From Rhodospirillaceae bacterium (lineage in GTDB: Bacteria; Pseudomonadota; Alphaproteobacteria; Thalassobaculales; Thalassobaculaceae): DNA of 64,000 nucleotides. The position numbers and the translations under genes were made by a program. Under the pieces are notes generated by a model, which saw nothing but the letters and a program-made list of their open reading frames with translations, made no database searches and had not been told where the DNA came from. Positions 48,362-56,677 of this stretch are shown here, piece after piece (within the stretch, counting starts at the first letter, position 1; the number at the start of each line of letters is the position of its first letter). The stretch covers positions 186,001 to 250,000 of the forward strand of contig JAGYJX010000019.1 in assembly GCA_018401495.1 (NCBI GenBank), read 5' to 3'.

Positions 48362-48576
48362 TGGCGGAAGTGCATTCGATCGCCAAGGCCCGGCGCAGCC
48401 GGTGCCCGATCTGCCGCAAGCCGACGGCCCCGGATTTCCGGCCGTTCTGCTCGGCGCGCTGCAAGACCCTGGATCTCGGCCGCTGGCTCGGCGGCACCTA
48501 CCGGGTGCCGACCGACGAGGAGCCGGAGGAGGGCGACCCCGCGGCGGTGCGGCGGCCGGCCGACGACGAGGAGTAG
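48361..48576 (+). CDS. yacG: DNA gyrase inhibitor YacG
   Basis: 71 residues from ATG 48361, overlapping the RNase stop (TGATG). Four cysteines Cys15/Cys18/Cys30/Cys34 (RCPICRKP...PFCSARC) form the YacG zinc site, followed by DLGRWLGGTYRVPTDEEPE and an acidic tail. YacG binds GyrB and inhibits gyrase. Position after maf and an RNase G-like gene is the usual alphaproteobacterial order. Confidence 0.93.
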   Translation: MAEVHSIAKARRSRCPICRKPTAPDFRPFCSARCKTLDLGRWLGGTYRVPTDEEPEEGDPAAVRRPADDEE

Positions 48577-48586
48577 CGGCCCGGCT

Positions 48587-50494
48587 TCAGGCCGCCCGGC
48601 ACCAGAACTGGTACATGCCGAGGAAGATCTCCGGCCGCTCGGCCTCGACCGCGTCCCAGGCCCGCAGGTTCAGCCCGGCGGGATCCTCGGGGTGGTGGCG
48701 CCGGTACAGCGCCAGGATCCCCGGGTCCGGCAGCTCGAAGCCGAGGAAACGCAGCCCCAGCTCGTCCAGGGCGTCGGCGATCCAGAGCGGGTCGACCGTC
48801 AACTCGTGGCTGTGCAGCAGGGCGTCGCGGACTCCGCTGGCGGCGTAGAAGTCGGCGGTGCGCACCAGCGCCCGCGCCGGATGGCTGTCGGGCAGCGCCA
48901 TCACCGCGCGCCGCGCCGCCCGAACCCGCTGGATCATCGGGGCCTTGGTCGGCACCTCGGCCCGCACCTCGTCGAAGCCGGCCCGGGCGCGGCGGCTGTA
49001 CAGCGCGATGCGCATCAGGCCGCGCGGCGTCAGCAGGCCGCGCAGCGCCCGCCAGCCCGATTTCGGGTCGCCAAGGTGATGCAGCACGCCCGAGCTCTCG
49101 ATCAGGTCGAAGCGCTCGGCGTGGCGGCCGAGGGCCAGCAGGTCGGCCTGGGCGAAGGTGATGTTCTGCACGCCGATGTCGCGCGCCATCCGTTTGGCGT
49201 AGGCCAGCGACCGGCGCGACAGGTCGATGGCCAGCACGCTGGACTCCTGGTAACGGCGCGCGGTCTGGATGGCGTGCCGCCCGGTGCCGCAGCCGGCGAC
49301 CAGGATGCGCGGCGGCCCCTCGGGGATGGCGTCCACCGGCGCGCCGGGCAGGATGCGGGTCAGGTGCTCGGCCAGGCCGCGCGGCGGCCGGCGGTCGATC
49401 GACAGCCAGCGCGGGTAGGGGTTCTCCTCGTATTGCGCGCGCACCCGCGCGGAAACGTCGTCGGCGATCGCCGTCAGGGTCGGCAGGTCGTCCTGCAGCC
49501 GGCTTTCGGCGTGGGTGTCGAGGAACGAGCGGCGCAGCAGCAGCGCCCACAGCGAGGCGTCGCCGTAGCGAAGCATCGAGGCGTCGCGCCGCAGGGCGTC
49601 GGCGGCCGGGTCGCTTTCCATCGGCCGGTACAGGGCCCGCAGCAGCGCCCGCTCCGACCCCGGGTCGGGGTCGCGGTGACGGGCGTCCAGCAGGGCGATG
49701 TCGGCGGTCTCGGCCTCGCTCTCCGGCCAGACCCACTCGACGGCGCGGGCCTGCAGGGCCAGCGCCTCCAGCCAGCGGCGATCGCCCTTCGGCGACCGCC
49801 CGGCGGCGACCTCGGCCAGCAGGGCGCGCCGGGTGAACACGATCGCCGCTTCCAGCTCCAGGTCGACGACCACGGCCCAGGCCAGCGCCGACAGCGCGAG
49901 ATCGTCCGGGAAGAACTCGGTCAGCGGCCGGAATCCGGAGTCCGGTTCGCCGTCCGGATAGCCCCAGGCGGCCGCCTCGACGGCGCGCCGGATGCCCGGG
50001 TGCGCGCGCCAGTTGCGGATCGCCGGGCCCGCCAGGGCCTGCCGGTCGATGTCCTCGCGCTCGAACAGCGCCGCCAGCACCGAGCGGGCGCCGGCGTGCG
50101 GCTTGTCGAACGGGCAGCGCCGCATCGCGGCGATCAGGGCGTCACGCTGGTCGATGTCCTCCGGGGCCAGCCGCCAGGCGTCGATCCGGTGCTCCAGACC
50201 CTCGCGAGGCTTGCCGAGGGCTTCCAGCGCCGCCGCCAGGTTGACGTGCGCCGCCACGTAGTCCGGCTTCAGCCGCACCGCCCGCCGGAAGCACGGCACC
50301 GCGTCGGCGAGGTGGCCGGCGGATTTCAGCGCGACGCCGAGGTTGTTGTGGACGTCGGGCAGGCGCGGGCGGCGGCGGATGATATCCTGGTACACCGCTG
50401 CCGCCTCCAGGTACCGGCCGGCGCGGAACAGCGAGCCGGCGCGCTGCAGCGCGTCGAGCGCCGAGCCGATGTCGATCGGGTTGCGCGGCTTCAT
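48587..50494 (-). CDS. TPR protein fused to class I SAM methyltransferase
   Basis: 635 residues. N-terminal TPRs (about 20-120: LFRAGRYLEAAAVYQDIIRR, LPDVHNNLGVALKSAGHLAD, YVAAHVNLAAALEALGKPRE) precede a long helical middle. The region from about 355 on opens with YEENPYPRWLSIDRRPPRGL and contains a methyltransferase with ILVAGCGTGRHAIQTARRYQ (motif I), SSVLAIDLSRRSLAYAKRMA, QADLLALGRHAERFDLIESS and GVLHHLGDPKSGWRALRGLL. This TPR-methyltransferase architecture occurs in several Rhodospirillales. It is nine bases downstream of the 2OG oxygenase gene in the same direction. Substrate unknown; protein or glycan modification is plausible. Confidence 0.86.
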   Translation of the reverse strand: MKPRNPIDIGSALDALQRAGSLFRAGRYLEAAAVYQDIIRRRPRLPDVHNNLGVALKSAGHLADAVPCFRRAVRLKPDYVAAHVNLAAALEALGKPREGLEHRIDAWRLAPEDIDQRDALIAAMRRCPFDKPHAGARSVLAALFEREDIDRQALAGPAIRNWRAHPGIRRAVEAAAWGYPDGEPDSGFRPLTEFFPDDLALSALAWAVVVDLELEAAIVFTRRALLAEVAAGRSPKGDRRWLEALALQARAVEWVWPESEAETADIALLDARHRDPDPGSERALLRALYRPMESDPAADALRRDASMLRYGDASLWALLLRRSFLDTHAESRLQDDLPTLTAIADDVSARVRAQYEENPYPRWLSIDRRPPRGLAEHLTRILPGAPVDAIPEGPPRILVAGCGTGRHAIQTARRYQESSVLAIDLSRRSLAYAKRMARDIGVQNITFAQADLLALGRHAERFDLIESSGVLHHLGDPKSGWRALRGLLTPRGLMRIALYSRRARAGFDEVRAEVPTKAPMIQRVRAARRAVMALPDSHPARALVRTADFYAASGVRDALLHSHELTVDPLWIADALDELGLRFLGFELPDPGILALYRRHHPEDPAGLNLRAWDAVEAERPEIFLGMYQFWCRAA

Positions 50495-50503
50495 CGCGAC
50501 GTT

Positions 50504-51719
50504 CTAGCGGGGGTGCAGGTCGAAGGCGACGCTGATCCGTTCGCCGCCCCCGGTGAACGGCACGGTCCGGTGCCAGACGTAGGACGGGAACAGCGCCATC
50601 ATCCCGACCTGCGGTCGCAGCGTTCGCACGGTCGCCCGGCCGAGGTCGGGTATCCCGTAGCCCGGGCGGTTGAACTCGATCCAGCCGGCGCGCTCCGGGT
50701 CGTCGTCCCGCACGGCCTGCGGCATCTCGACGTAGTACACGCCGCTCAGCCAGCCGAGGTTGTGGATGTGGCCGCTCTGGTGGCCGCCGTCGTCGAGGAT
50801 GTTGGCCCAGGCATCGAGCGCGAAACCCGTCGGGATCGCGCGCAAATGCGGGTGCCCGGGATCGTTGGCGGCCGGCGGCAGATCGCGGACGTAACGCTCC
50901 AGCACCGCTGGCCAGCGATCGGGCGAAGCCCTGGATCGCGGGGTCCTCGTGCTTGAGGACGTCGGTGACGATGGCGCCGCCGCGGATCGCCCGCTTGGCC
51001 GGGTCCCAGTCGCTGCGCCGGTTCGGGTGGCCGCGGATCGCCGCCGCGAACGCCCGGTTGAAGGCGGCGAGGTCCGGATGGCCATCCGGGACCGGCAGCG
51101 TGTAGGTGCGGGTCAGGCTGCCCCAGCCGACCAGTCGGTCGGCTTCCGCCGCCTGGCCGAGATCGTAGCGGCAGGTGATCGCCAGCGCGTTGGCGCGGAT
51201 GTGGCTCGGTCGCTGGTCGAGCACGCCCTCGCAGGCCGCCAGCGCCACCTCGGTCCGCCCAAGCTTCAGGGCGGCGGTGGCGAGGTTCATCGCCGGCCGG
51301 TCTTCCTTCGGCGCGAGCGCCAGCGCCCGGCGGTACGGATCGAGCGATCCGGCCGGGTCCTCGGCGCGGGCCTGGCGGAGGTTGCCGTAGTCGTACCAGG
51401 CCGACCAGGACGCCGGTTCCAGCGCCAGCAGCCGCCGGTAGGCGCGCTCGGCGACGTCGACCGGTTCGTCGTCGCCGGCCAGCCGGGCGTCGAGGTCGCG
51501 CGCCGGCGGAAAGTCCGGGGCCACCGCGAGTGCCGCGTCGACATGGCGCCGGGCGGCGGCCGGGTCGCCGGACCGGCGCGCCGCGCGCGCCGCCAGGGCG
51601 TGCGCCGCCGGGTGGGATGGCTGGGCCTCCAGAACCTTCGCGCACAGCGCCGCCGCCTCGGCGTGGCGGCCGGCGTTCAGGTGCTGCAAGGCGAGACGGA
51701 GCGCGTCGGCGATCTGCAT
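50504..51719 (-). CDS. TPR protein with putative 2OG-Fe(II) oxygenase domain (frameshifted)
   Basis: From ATG 51719 (MQIADALRLALQHLNAGRHA). N-terminal TPR-like repeats (about 1-200) are followed by a 2OG-Fe(II) oxygenase-like domain: HQSGHIHNLGWLSGVYYVEM (first His and partner), GWIEFNRPGYG, LRPQVGMMALFPSYVWHRTV and GGGERISVAFDLHPR (second His and 2OG-binding Arg). The frame breaks near 50918; removing one base gives RSLAAVLERYVRDLP and about 404 residues. The family hydroxylates unknown substrates. Overlaps nothing, but is adjacent to the TPR-methyltransferase gene downstream. Confidence 0.82.
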
Positions 51720-51925
51720 GGGTGGCGGCACTGTAGGCAGGCCGGTCGAGGCGATCAACGGCCGAGCCGCTCCTCGAAGGTTGCCGGGTTGCGCGGGCCG
51801 GTATATCAGGCGTTTCGGCACCGGCGCGCTGTGGCGCGTCCGAACGTCATCGGCGCACCGCGCCCCGAACCAGGACCACTGCCATCGCCGCCCCCGCGCT
51901 CCCCGCCCTGGCCGCCGCACAGCGG

Positions 51926-53560
51926 TTGTACCTCTCGGGGCACCTGGATTCCGCGCGGGACGTGCTCGAGCACCATCTGGCGCTGAGCCCGGATGACGTG
52001 CCGGCCCGCCATCTGCTGGCGGTGGTGCGCCGTGGCCTGTCGGACCCCGCTGGAGCGGAGGAGGCGCTGGCGCCCATCCTGGGGTTGGCGAACGCCTCGA
52101 TCCACCACGTCGCCGGCCTGATCGCGCGCGATCGCGGCGACCTCGACGGCGCCCGTCTCCGGCTTCGAAGGTCGTTGATTTGCAATCCCGGGCACGCCGG
52201 CGCGTGGCAGGCCTTGACCAGGCTGAAGGCGCGGTGTGGCGCGGGAGCCCTCAGGGCGGCGGCGGCGGCGGCGCTCTCTGAACCAAGGGATCTCTTCGGC
52301 TGGCGCCGGTTGTGGGCCACCAGCCTCACGGTCGCCGAGGCTGACCGTGCGGCGGTCGGGCGCGGCCTGATCGGCGAGGCGTTCGCGCGCAGCAACGCGT
52401 TCACCCCGTCGTCGCTGGAGGCTGTGCCGCTGTTGTTTGCCGACTGGTCGGAAGCCGATACCGCACCGCCCGTCGACACCGAATTGGAAGCCGGGCTGAC
52501 CCGCCTCGTCGAGCAGATCGCCGGCCGGTTGCAGGGCGAGGCCGACGCCCTGGCCGGTCTCGATCGCCAGACCCGTCGGCTGGCGCTGTGGTGGCCGGAC
52601 CGGCGGATGGCGTGGGTTGCCCGGATGGCGATGCACGGCTTCGGGACAGCGCCGGGCGCCGGGCGCAATCTCCGGAACGCCCGGCAGGTCCTGGCCTTCG
52701 GCGGCATGCACCGGACGCTGCCGAGCGTGGCGACGCTGTTCGAGGCTGCCGTCGAGGCCAAGGCCAGCGCCTTCCGCAGCCAGGGAAAGGCCGCCCCGGT
52801 GGTCGGGCATGCGCTCGGCATGCAGGCGCTCTGCGAAACCGTCGGCCAACCGATCGACCTGCGCTGGGTCGACCGCGAGGTCAGGGTTCGGATCGGCGAT
52901 CGGGAGATCGGCTACGGCTTCGCGTCACCGCAGGTGACCGGCTTCGTGACGCAGCTGTTTCTGCACGAGCCGGGGCTGTGGCGCTGGATGGCCGGGTTCG
53001 GGCCGGACGACGTGCTGCTGGATGTGGGCGCCAATGTCGGCATCTACAGCATCGCCGCCGCCGGCCTGTTCGGCGTACGGGTGGTGGCGCTCGAGCCGTA
53101 CCGTCCCAATCTCGAGGCGCTGCGCGCCAACATCGAGAGCAACCGCCTGGCCGACCGGATTGCGGTGCTGCCGATCGCGGCCACCGAGACCGAGACCACC
53201 GGGCGGCTGTTCCATGACGGCGGCGCCGCCGGGGCTGCCGCCCAGCACTTCGGCGTCGACACGCCCGAGGCCCCCGCCGACGAGCCTTTCGATCGGGTCG
53301 ACGGCGTTCCGGTTGACCTGCTGGTCGAGCGCGGCGCCATCCCGTTCCCCACCCGGATCAAGATCGATGTCGACGGCAACGAGCGGGCGGTGATCGAAGG
53401 CATGACGAGGACCCTGGCGGATCGGCGCCTGCACAGCGTGCGCCTCGAGCTTCGCTGGTGGAAGCCGGATGGCCGCGCGGTCGCCCAGCGGGTGTGTTCG
53501 TTCGGGTTCCGGGCGGCGGTGGACGACGACCAGAAGAACCTGCTGTTCACCCGCCCCTGA
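51926..53560 (+). CDS. TPR-like protein with C-terminal FkbM methyltransferase
   Basis: 544 residues from TTG 51926; no ATG or GTG is available further upstream in frame, so the start is tentative. N-terminal repeats (SGHLDSARDVLEHHLALSPD, SIHHVAGLIARDRGDLDGAR) precede a helical middle of about 230 residues and an FkbM domain: DDVLLDVGANVGIYSIAAAG, RVVALEPYRPNLEALRANIE, and TRIKIDVDGNERAVIEGMTR with the KxDxxGxE pattern slightly changed (DVDGNE). Faces away from the oxygenase gene, 206 bp apart. It likely modifies the same class of substrate as the two convergent-strand neighbours. Confidence 0.83.
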   Translation: MYLSGHLDSARDVLEHHLALSPDDVPARHLLAVVRRGLSDPAGAEEALAPILGLANASIHHVAGLIARDRGDLDGARLRLRRSLICNPGHAGAWQALTRLKARCGAGALRAAAAAALSEPRDLFGWRRLWATSLTVAEADRAAVGRGLIGEAFARSNAFTPSSLEAVPLLFADWSEADTAPPVDTELEAGLTRLVEQIAGRLQGEADALAGLDRQTRRLALWWPDRRMAWVARMAMHGFGTAPGAGRNLRNARQVLAFGGMHRTLPSVATLFEAAVEAKASAFRSQGKAAPVVGHALGMQALCETVGQPIDLRWVDREVRVRIGDREIGYGFASPQVTGFVTQLFLHEPGLWRWMAGFGPDDVLLDVGANVGIYSIAAAGLFGVRVVALEPYRPNLEALRANIESNRLADRIAVLPIAATETETTGRLFHDGGAAGAAAQHFGVDTPEAPADEPFDRVDGVPVDLLVERGAIPFPTRIKIDVDGNERAVIEGMTRTLADRRLHSVRLELRWWKPDGRAVAQRVCSFGFRAAVDDDQKNLLFTRP

Positions 53561-53662
53561 ATCGGCCGCCGGGCCCGGCCCTGATTCCGCGACGGGAACC
53601 CTCGATCGGCGCTGGACAGCCCCCGCGTCGGCGGCTATACAGCCGTCCGTGCCGCAGGCGCC

Positions 53663-53738
53663 GCCCAGGTAGCTCAGCTGGTAGAGCAGTGGACTGAAAA
53701 TCCGCGTGTCGGTGGTTCGAATCCGCCCCTGGGCACCA
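53663..53738 (+). tRNA. tRNA-Phe (GAA anticodon)
   Basis: Complete cloverleaf: acceptor GCCCAGG / CCTGGGC, D-arm AGCTCAGCTGGTAGAGCA, anticodon loop CTGAAAA (GAA), T-loop TTCGAAT, and an encoded CCA. It marks the transition from high-GC host genes to a lower-GC accessory region and is a classic integration site. Confidence 0.97.
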
Positions 53739-53882
53739 TTCTTTTCAAAGGCTTAGCGCCAATTCCCCGAATCTCTGGCACCAATTTGGCACTGCGAGAG
53801 CGGTGTGTTTTGGTGCGTCGCTATGTGCAGCAGTGGGCCCACGGTGGCCGTCCGAGCCCTGTTGAATGCCTGACCGCCGATC

Positions 53883-54844
53883 CTACGCACGGTCGATTCG
53901 GAACGGCTCATGCCCCGCCCGGTGCCAGGGCTCGGAGAGAAGCTGCGGCAGTGGTTTCGGCGGCGCGAAGTGCCGTCCGAACTGCGGTAGATGCTGGAAC
54001 AGCATGAACGAGTTCCGGCCGGTCGCCGAAGTCTCAGCCACCAGGTCAACGAGATTGCGCAGCCGCGCCGCGTTCGTGGTGATGGTGAGGACCAGCATCG
54101 GGGCGTTCACGCCGAGGTGCACCTTGTACAGCCCCTCACCGACATACGCCCGGTATTGGAGCACGGTGCGGAGCTGGCTCTTGCGGTTGGCGGTGCCAGA
54201 ATGGCCTGGTTCGGTGCCACGATCGGCTTCCAGCGCGAAGAGCCGGTATCGCTCACCGGTGTCGGTCCGGTATGCGAGGGCGAAGACGGAGTCCGGAATC
54301 AGGTCTCGGGTCTCGGTCTTGCCGTTGTGCGTGTACGGGACCGTCGTCCGGAGCGGACCTTTCACGACCTCATCCTGGAAAACGAAGCGGATATCGCCGT
54401 GGGCGAGCGTCGCCAGCTCGATCGACGCGGTGATGCAGGCGACCATGTGCCGGTGAACCCAGGGACCACCGGGTGCCTGCGTGTTCTCGCGGAGGCGGCC
54501 GGCGTCAGCGAGAGCGTCCTTCGCAGCGTCGGTCAGGTCGTACACTGTGGCCGTGGTGGCGGAGCGTCCATGGTGTTGAACTGCTGCCACGGCCGATCGA
54601 GGTACGGGCCGCCGTGCACGCCGTCCTCATGGAAGAGGTCGGCCAACTCCCGGCGTGCCCAGGCGGCGCTTCGACAGAGGTGCTCGGTGTACGCGTGGAG
54701 GTACGAAGATGGCAGCGGCCCGTGCCGGTGGAGCTTCTCGAACCAAAGGACGGTCCGCTCAGTCGGCTTCTTGGTCTTGCCTTCGGGCGAGCGCTGATCG
54801 CGGCGGCGGCGGCCCAGAGCGTCATGCGTCTCGCATGCTCCCAC
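53883..54844 (-). CDS. Replication-relaxation family protein (frameshifted)
   Basis: C-terminal part from about 54590: ATVYDLTDAAKDALADAGRL, WVHRHMVACITASIELATLA, DIRFVFQDEVVKGPL, LIPDSVFALAYRTDTGERYR, LFALEADRGTEPGHSG, KSQLRTVLQYRAYVGEGLYK and APMLVLTITTNAARLRNLVD. These match the replication-relaxation (plasmid relaxation-associated) family, whose core has nuclease-like acidic residues. N-terminal part in another frame: TERTVLWFEKLHRHGPLPSS and AWARRELADLFHEDG (winged-helix-like). The break is near 54565, one base missing. Start at GTG 54844 is tentative; an ATG at 54937 is the alternative. Found on plasmids and integrative elements. Confidence 0.7.
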
Positions 54845-55106
54845 ACATGCCCGAGGCGCGCGCGAACAGCTGGTGTTCGTGCTGGCGCGAATAGATCGCG
54901 TTTCGTCAGAAATACAAGGTGTCTCAAATCTCGACATCGCGTGGCACTTTCAGCAACGCTGACGGTTATGACATCGGATCCGTGCGGATCAAGGCACAGA
55001 AATACTCTGATACCAGTGCGTATGTTCAGTGCGGTTCTGAAATGCTCATGAGTAAATTTCGCGTGATCACCCATGGTGGGCGCCAGAATTGTCAATCTGC
55101 CTGCGA

Positions 55107-55469
55107 TCATTCGGGGTCATCGGGGGGTGTTGAGCTTCGTGCCGAAGGCTGATGCTCATCTCCGTCAATAAGTCGCTCGATCGCCCTGAGTAATTCCATA
55201 ATTTGCATACGCTTGGCGGGCCTGGCCGCCTCAAGGCGCGCGGCAAGGGCGCGCACCATGTCGTTCGGAGCCGAGTCCGCGGTTGACCCGGCCACCGCTA
55301 GCCAATCAGCCAGCCTCTGCCGGGTCTTCTTGGCTAAATTTACGTGTCGTCCTAGCACTTTGCTCAAGTGCGGTTGCGACAGACTGCAGGATGCGGCCAG
55401 CTCGCTCTGAGTGATCCTGAGCTGCGCCATCCGCTCAAGGACATCGGCAATTAGATCTTGCTCAACCAT
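55107..55469 (-). CDS. HTH (XRE/Cro-type) transcriptional regulator
   Basis: 120 residues from ATG 55469. A five-helix Cro-type domain (about 12-60): LERMAQLRITQSELAASCSL followed by SQPHLSKVLGRHVNLAKKTR (recognition helix). The C-terminal half contains a coiled helix and a Pro-rich tail. It is transcribed away from the glycosylase-led operon, and an 11-bp inverted repeat that could be its binding site lies within 45 bp of its start. A local repressor is the natural inference. Confidence 0.85.
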   Translation of the reverse strand: MVEQDLIADVLERMAQLRITQSELAASCSLSQPHLSKVLGRHVNLAKKTRQRLADWLAVAGSTADSAPNDMVRALAARLEAARPAKRMQIMELLRAIERLIDGDEHQPSARSSTPPDDPE

Positions 55470-55519
55470 TGACCGGGGCCAAAATGCAATGCATAAGGAC
55501 GATGCATTGCATAGGTCAA
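55469..55519. promoter_or_regulatory. Divergent sigma70-like promoters
   Basis: On the plus strand TTGACC (55469-55474) is spaced 17 bp from CATAAG (55492-55497), a plausible -35/-10 pair for the operon. On the minus strand a second TTGACC (reverse complement of 55514-55519) is spaced about 18 bp from TATGCA, a weaker -10 for the regulator. Both pairs overlap the inverted repeat at 55484-55512. Confidence 0.5.
55484..55512. promoter_or_regulatory. Inverted-repeat operator of the glycosylase-led operon
   Basis: ATGCAATGCAT (55484-55494), 7-bp spacer AAGGACG, then ATGCATTGCAT (55502-55512): a perfect 11-bp inverted repeat. It covers the -10 region of the rightward promoter and lies just outside the start of the divergent HTH regulator gene, which is its likely ligand. 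Confidence 0.75.
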
Positions 55520-55525
55520 CAAGTC

Positions 55526-56317
55526 ATGCAACGGGTCATCGCGGAAATTGGCGGCCGGCTTCAGGAGTTGGATCTTCCTGGCCCTGCGGAACAGATTTGG
55601 TCTGGGGTGCAGTGGGGTCGGTTTGAGGTACCGCTCACGCCCGCCTTCTGGGTGAGTCAGGCTTGGATGTCAGGCTCTGGCAGCGAAATGGACCATCGCC
55701 TCGGTGCCTCGCTGACTGAAGAGATTGTATTCTGCCTACTCGGCGGCCACGGAACACCGGCTGAGGTGGGTGTCGCTGCTTCTAAGCGCGTCTGTGCGGC
55801 ACTGTCCGCTCGCGGCTCCTCTGCAGCGTTTCCGCAGCACGAACTCGAAATGCTTCTCCGCGAGCCGCTTCTCGTGCGCGGCCGAGCAGTTCGGTATCGG
55901 TTTGCGGCGCAGCGAGCGCGATATTTGGCTGCTGCGCTAGTGCAAGTCGCAGAGCTGAACGATGCAGCGCTCGACGATGTGGAGCTGCGCGGGGCCCTTT
56001 GCGCGCTTCCCGGCATCGGCCCGAAGACAGCGTCGTGGATCGTCCGGAACCGGCGGTGCAGTGACAAGGTTGCAATTTTAGATATCCATATCGTTCGAGC
56101 TTGCGTCGCTATGGGCGTATTTCCTAGGGACAGCAATCCGGCGACTCGGTACTATGACCTTGAGAGGCGCTTCTTGCAGTTCTGCGAGGCGACGTGGTCA
56201 CGGGCATCGGTGATGGACGCTGTGATGTGGACGACCATGCGGCGGCTCAGCCGAGCGCTGCTGCGGCAGCTTCTTGGCTCATTCGAAGGGAGCGTTGGCG
56301 CTGGCGGATTGCATTGA
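55526..56317 (+). CDS. OGG-like 8-oxoguanine DNA glycosylase/lyase (HhH-GPD)
   Basis: 263 residues from ATG 55526; an upstream in-frame TTG at 55469 would put the operator and promoter inside the coding region, so the later start is preferred. The helix-hairpin-helix plus GPD core is clear: LPGIGPKTASWIVRNRRCSD (catalytic Lys167) and KVAILDIHIVRACVAMG (catalytic Asp186). These are the bifunctional glycosylase/AP-lyase residues of OGG1/OGG2/AGOG enzymes. The N-terminal half is shorter than OGG1 and unlike the housekeeping MutM. First gene of a five-gene operon with nucleobase and nucleoside enzymes, so a specialised DNA or nucleobase target is suspected. Confidence 0.8.
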   Translation: MQRVIAEIGGRLQELDLPGPAEQIWSGVQWGRFEVPLTPAFWVSQAWMSGSGSEMDHRLGASLTEEIVFCLLGGHGTPAEVGVAASKRVCAALSARGSSAAFPQHELEMLLREPLLVRGRAVRYRFAAQRARYLAAALVQVAELNDAALDDVELRGALCALPGIGPKTASWIVRNRRCSDKVAILDIHIVRACVAMGVFPRDSNPATRYYDLERRFLQFCEATWSRASVMDAVMWTTMRRLSRALLRQLLGSFEGSVGAGGLH

Positions 56318-56329
56318 AGGGGAGGCTAG

Positions 56330-56677
56330 ATGTCGGGCACTGACAATTCGCGCGACGACACGACGGGCACCGGTGGCTCAGTCACGGGGAGCGGCTCAGA
56401 TCCCTGTCAGAAGGTCCGCCGCGGGCCGATCAACAGTCCGAAGGCGAACGTACTCTCCCAACTCTCCATCGGCTCCGTATTGGACGTGTTGGTTCAAATG
56501 TCCGGTACGATGCCAATACTCGTTGTCGCGGACCAAAGCGCTGCAGTCGCGGGTTCTCTAACTTTTGTCGGATATCTGGAGATTATTGACTGTATTCAAA
56601 ATAAAGGACTTTCCTACAAGGCGACGATCATAAACATTTCCGGTGGAGTTTACGAGGTTCGTGTAGAGCCAAAATGA
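56330..56677 (+). CDS. Small unknown protein of the glycosylase/QueC-like operon
   Basis: 115 residues from ATG 56330 with GGGGAGG just before. A flexible, Gly/Ser/Thr/Asp-rich N-terminus (MSGTDNSRDDTTGTGGSVTG) is followed by a compact, mostly beta domain of about 75 residues (VLSQLSIGSVLDVLVQMSGT, ILVVADQSAAVAGSL, ATIINISGGVYEVRVEPK). I recognise no family. Its stop overlaps the start of the next gene (ATGATG), so its amount is coupled to the PfkB-NDT protein. The exposed N-terminus could be a modification site for the QueC-like enzyme, by analogy only. DNA here is AT-richer than the host. Confidence 0.7.
   Translation: MSGTDNSRDDTTGTGGSVTGSGSDPCQKVRRGPINSPKANVLSQLSIGSVLDVLVQMSGTMPILVVADQSAAVAGSLTFVGYLEIIDCIQNKGLSYKATIINISGGVYEVRVEPK

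Noticed and set aside
53732..53783. Attachment-site duplication after tRNA-Phe
   Set aside because: Only GGCACCA (7 bp) recurs at 53777-53783, too short to call an att site.
54919..55152. A 77-residue plus-strand protein
   Set aside because: No ribosome-binding site, odd composition, and it overlaps the end of the HTH gene; likely noncoding.
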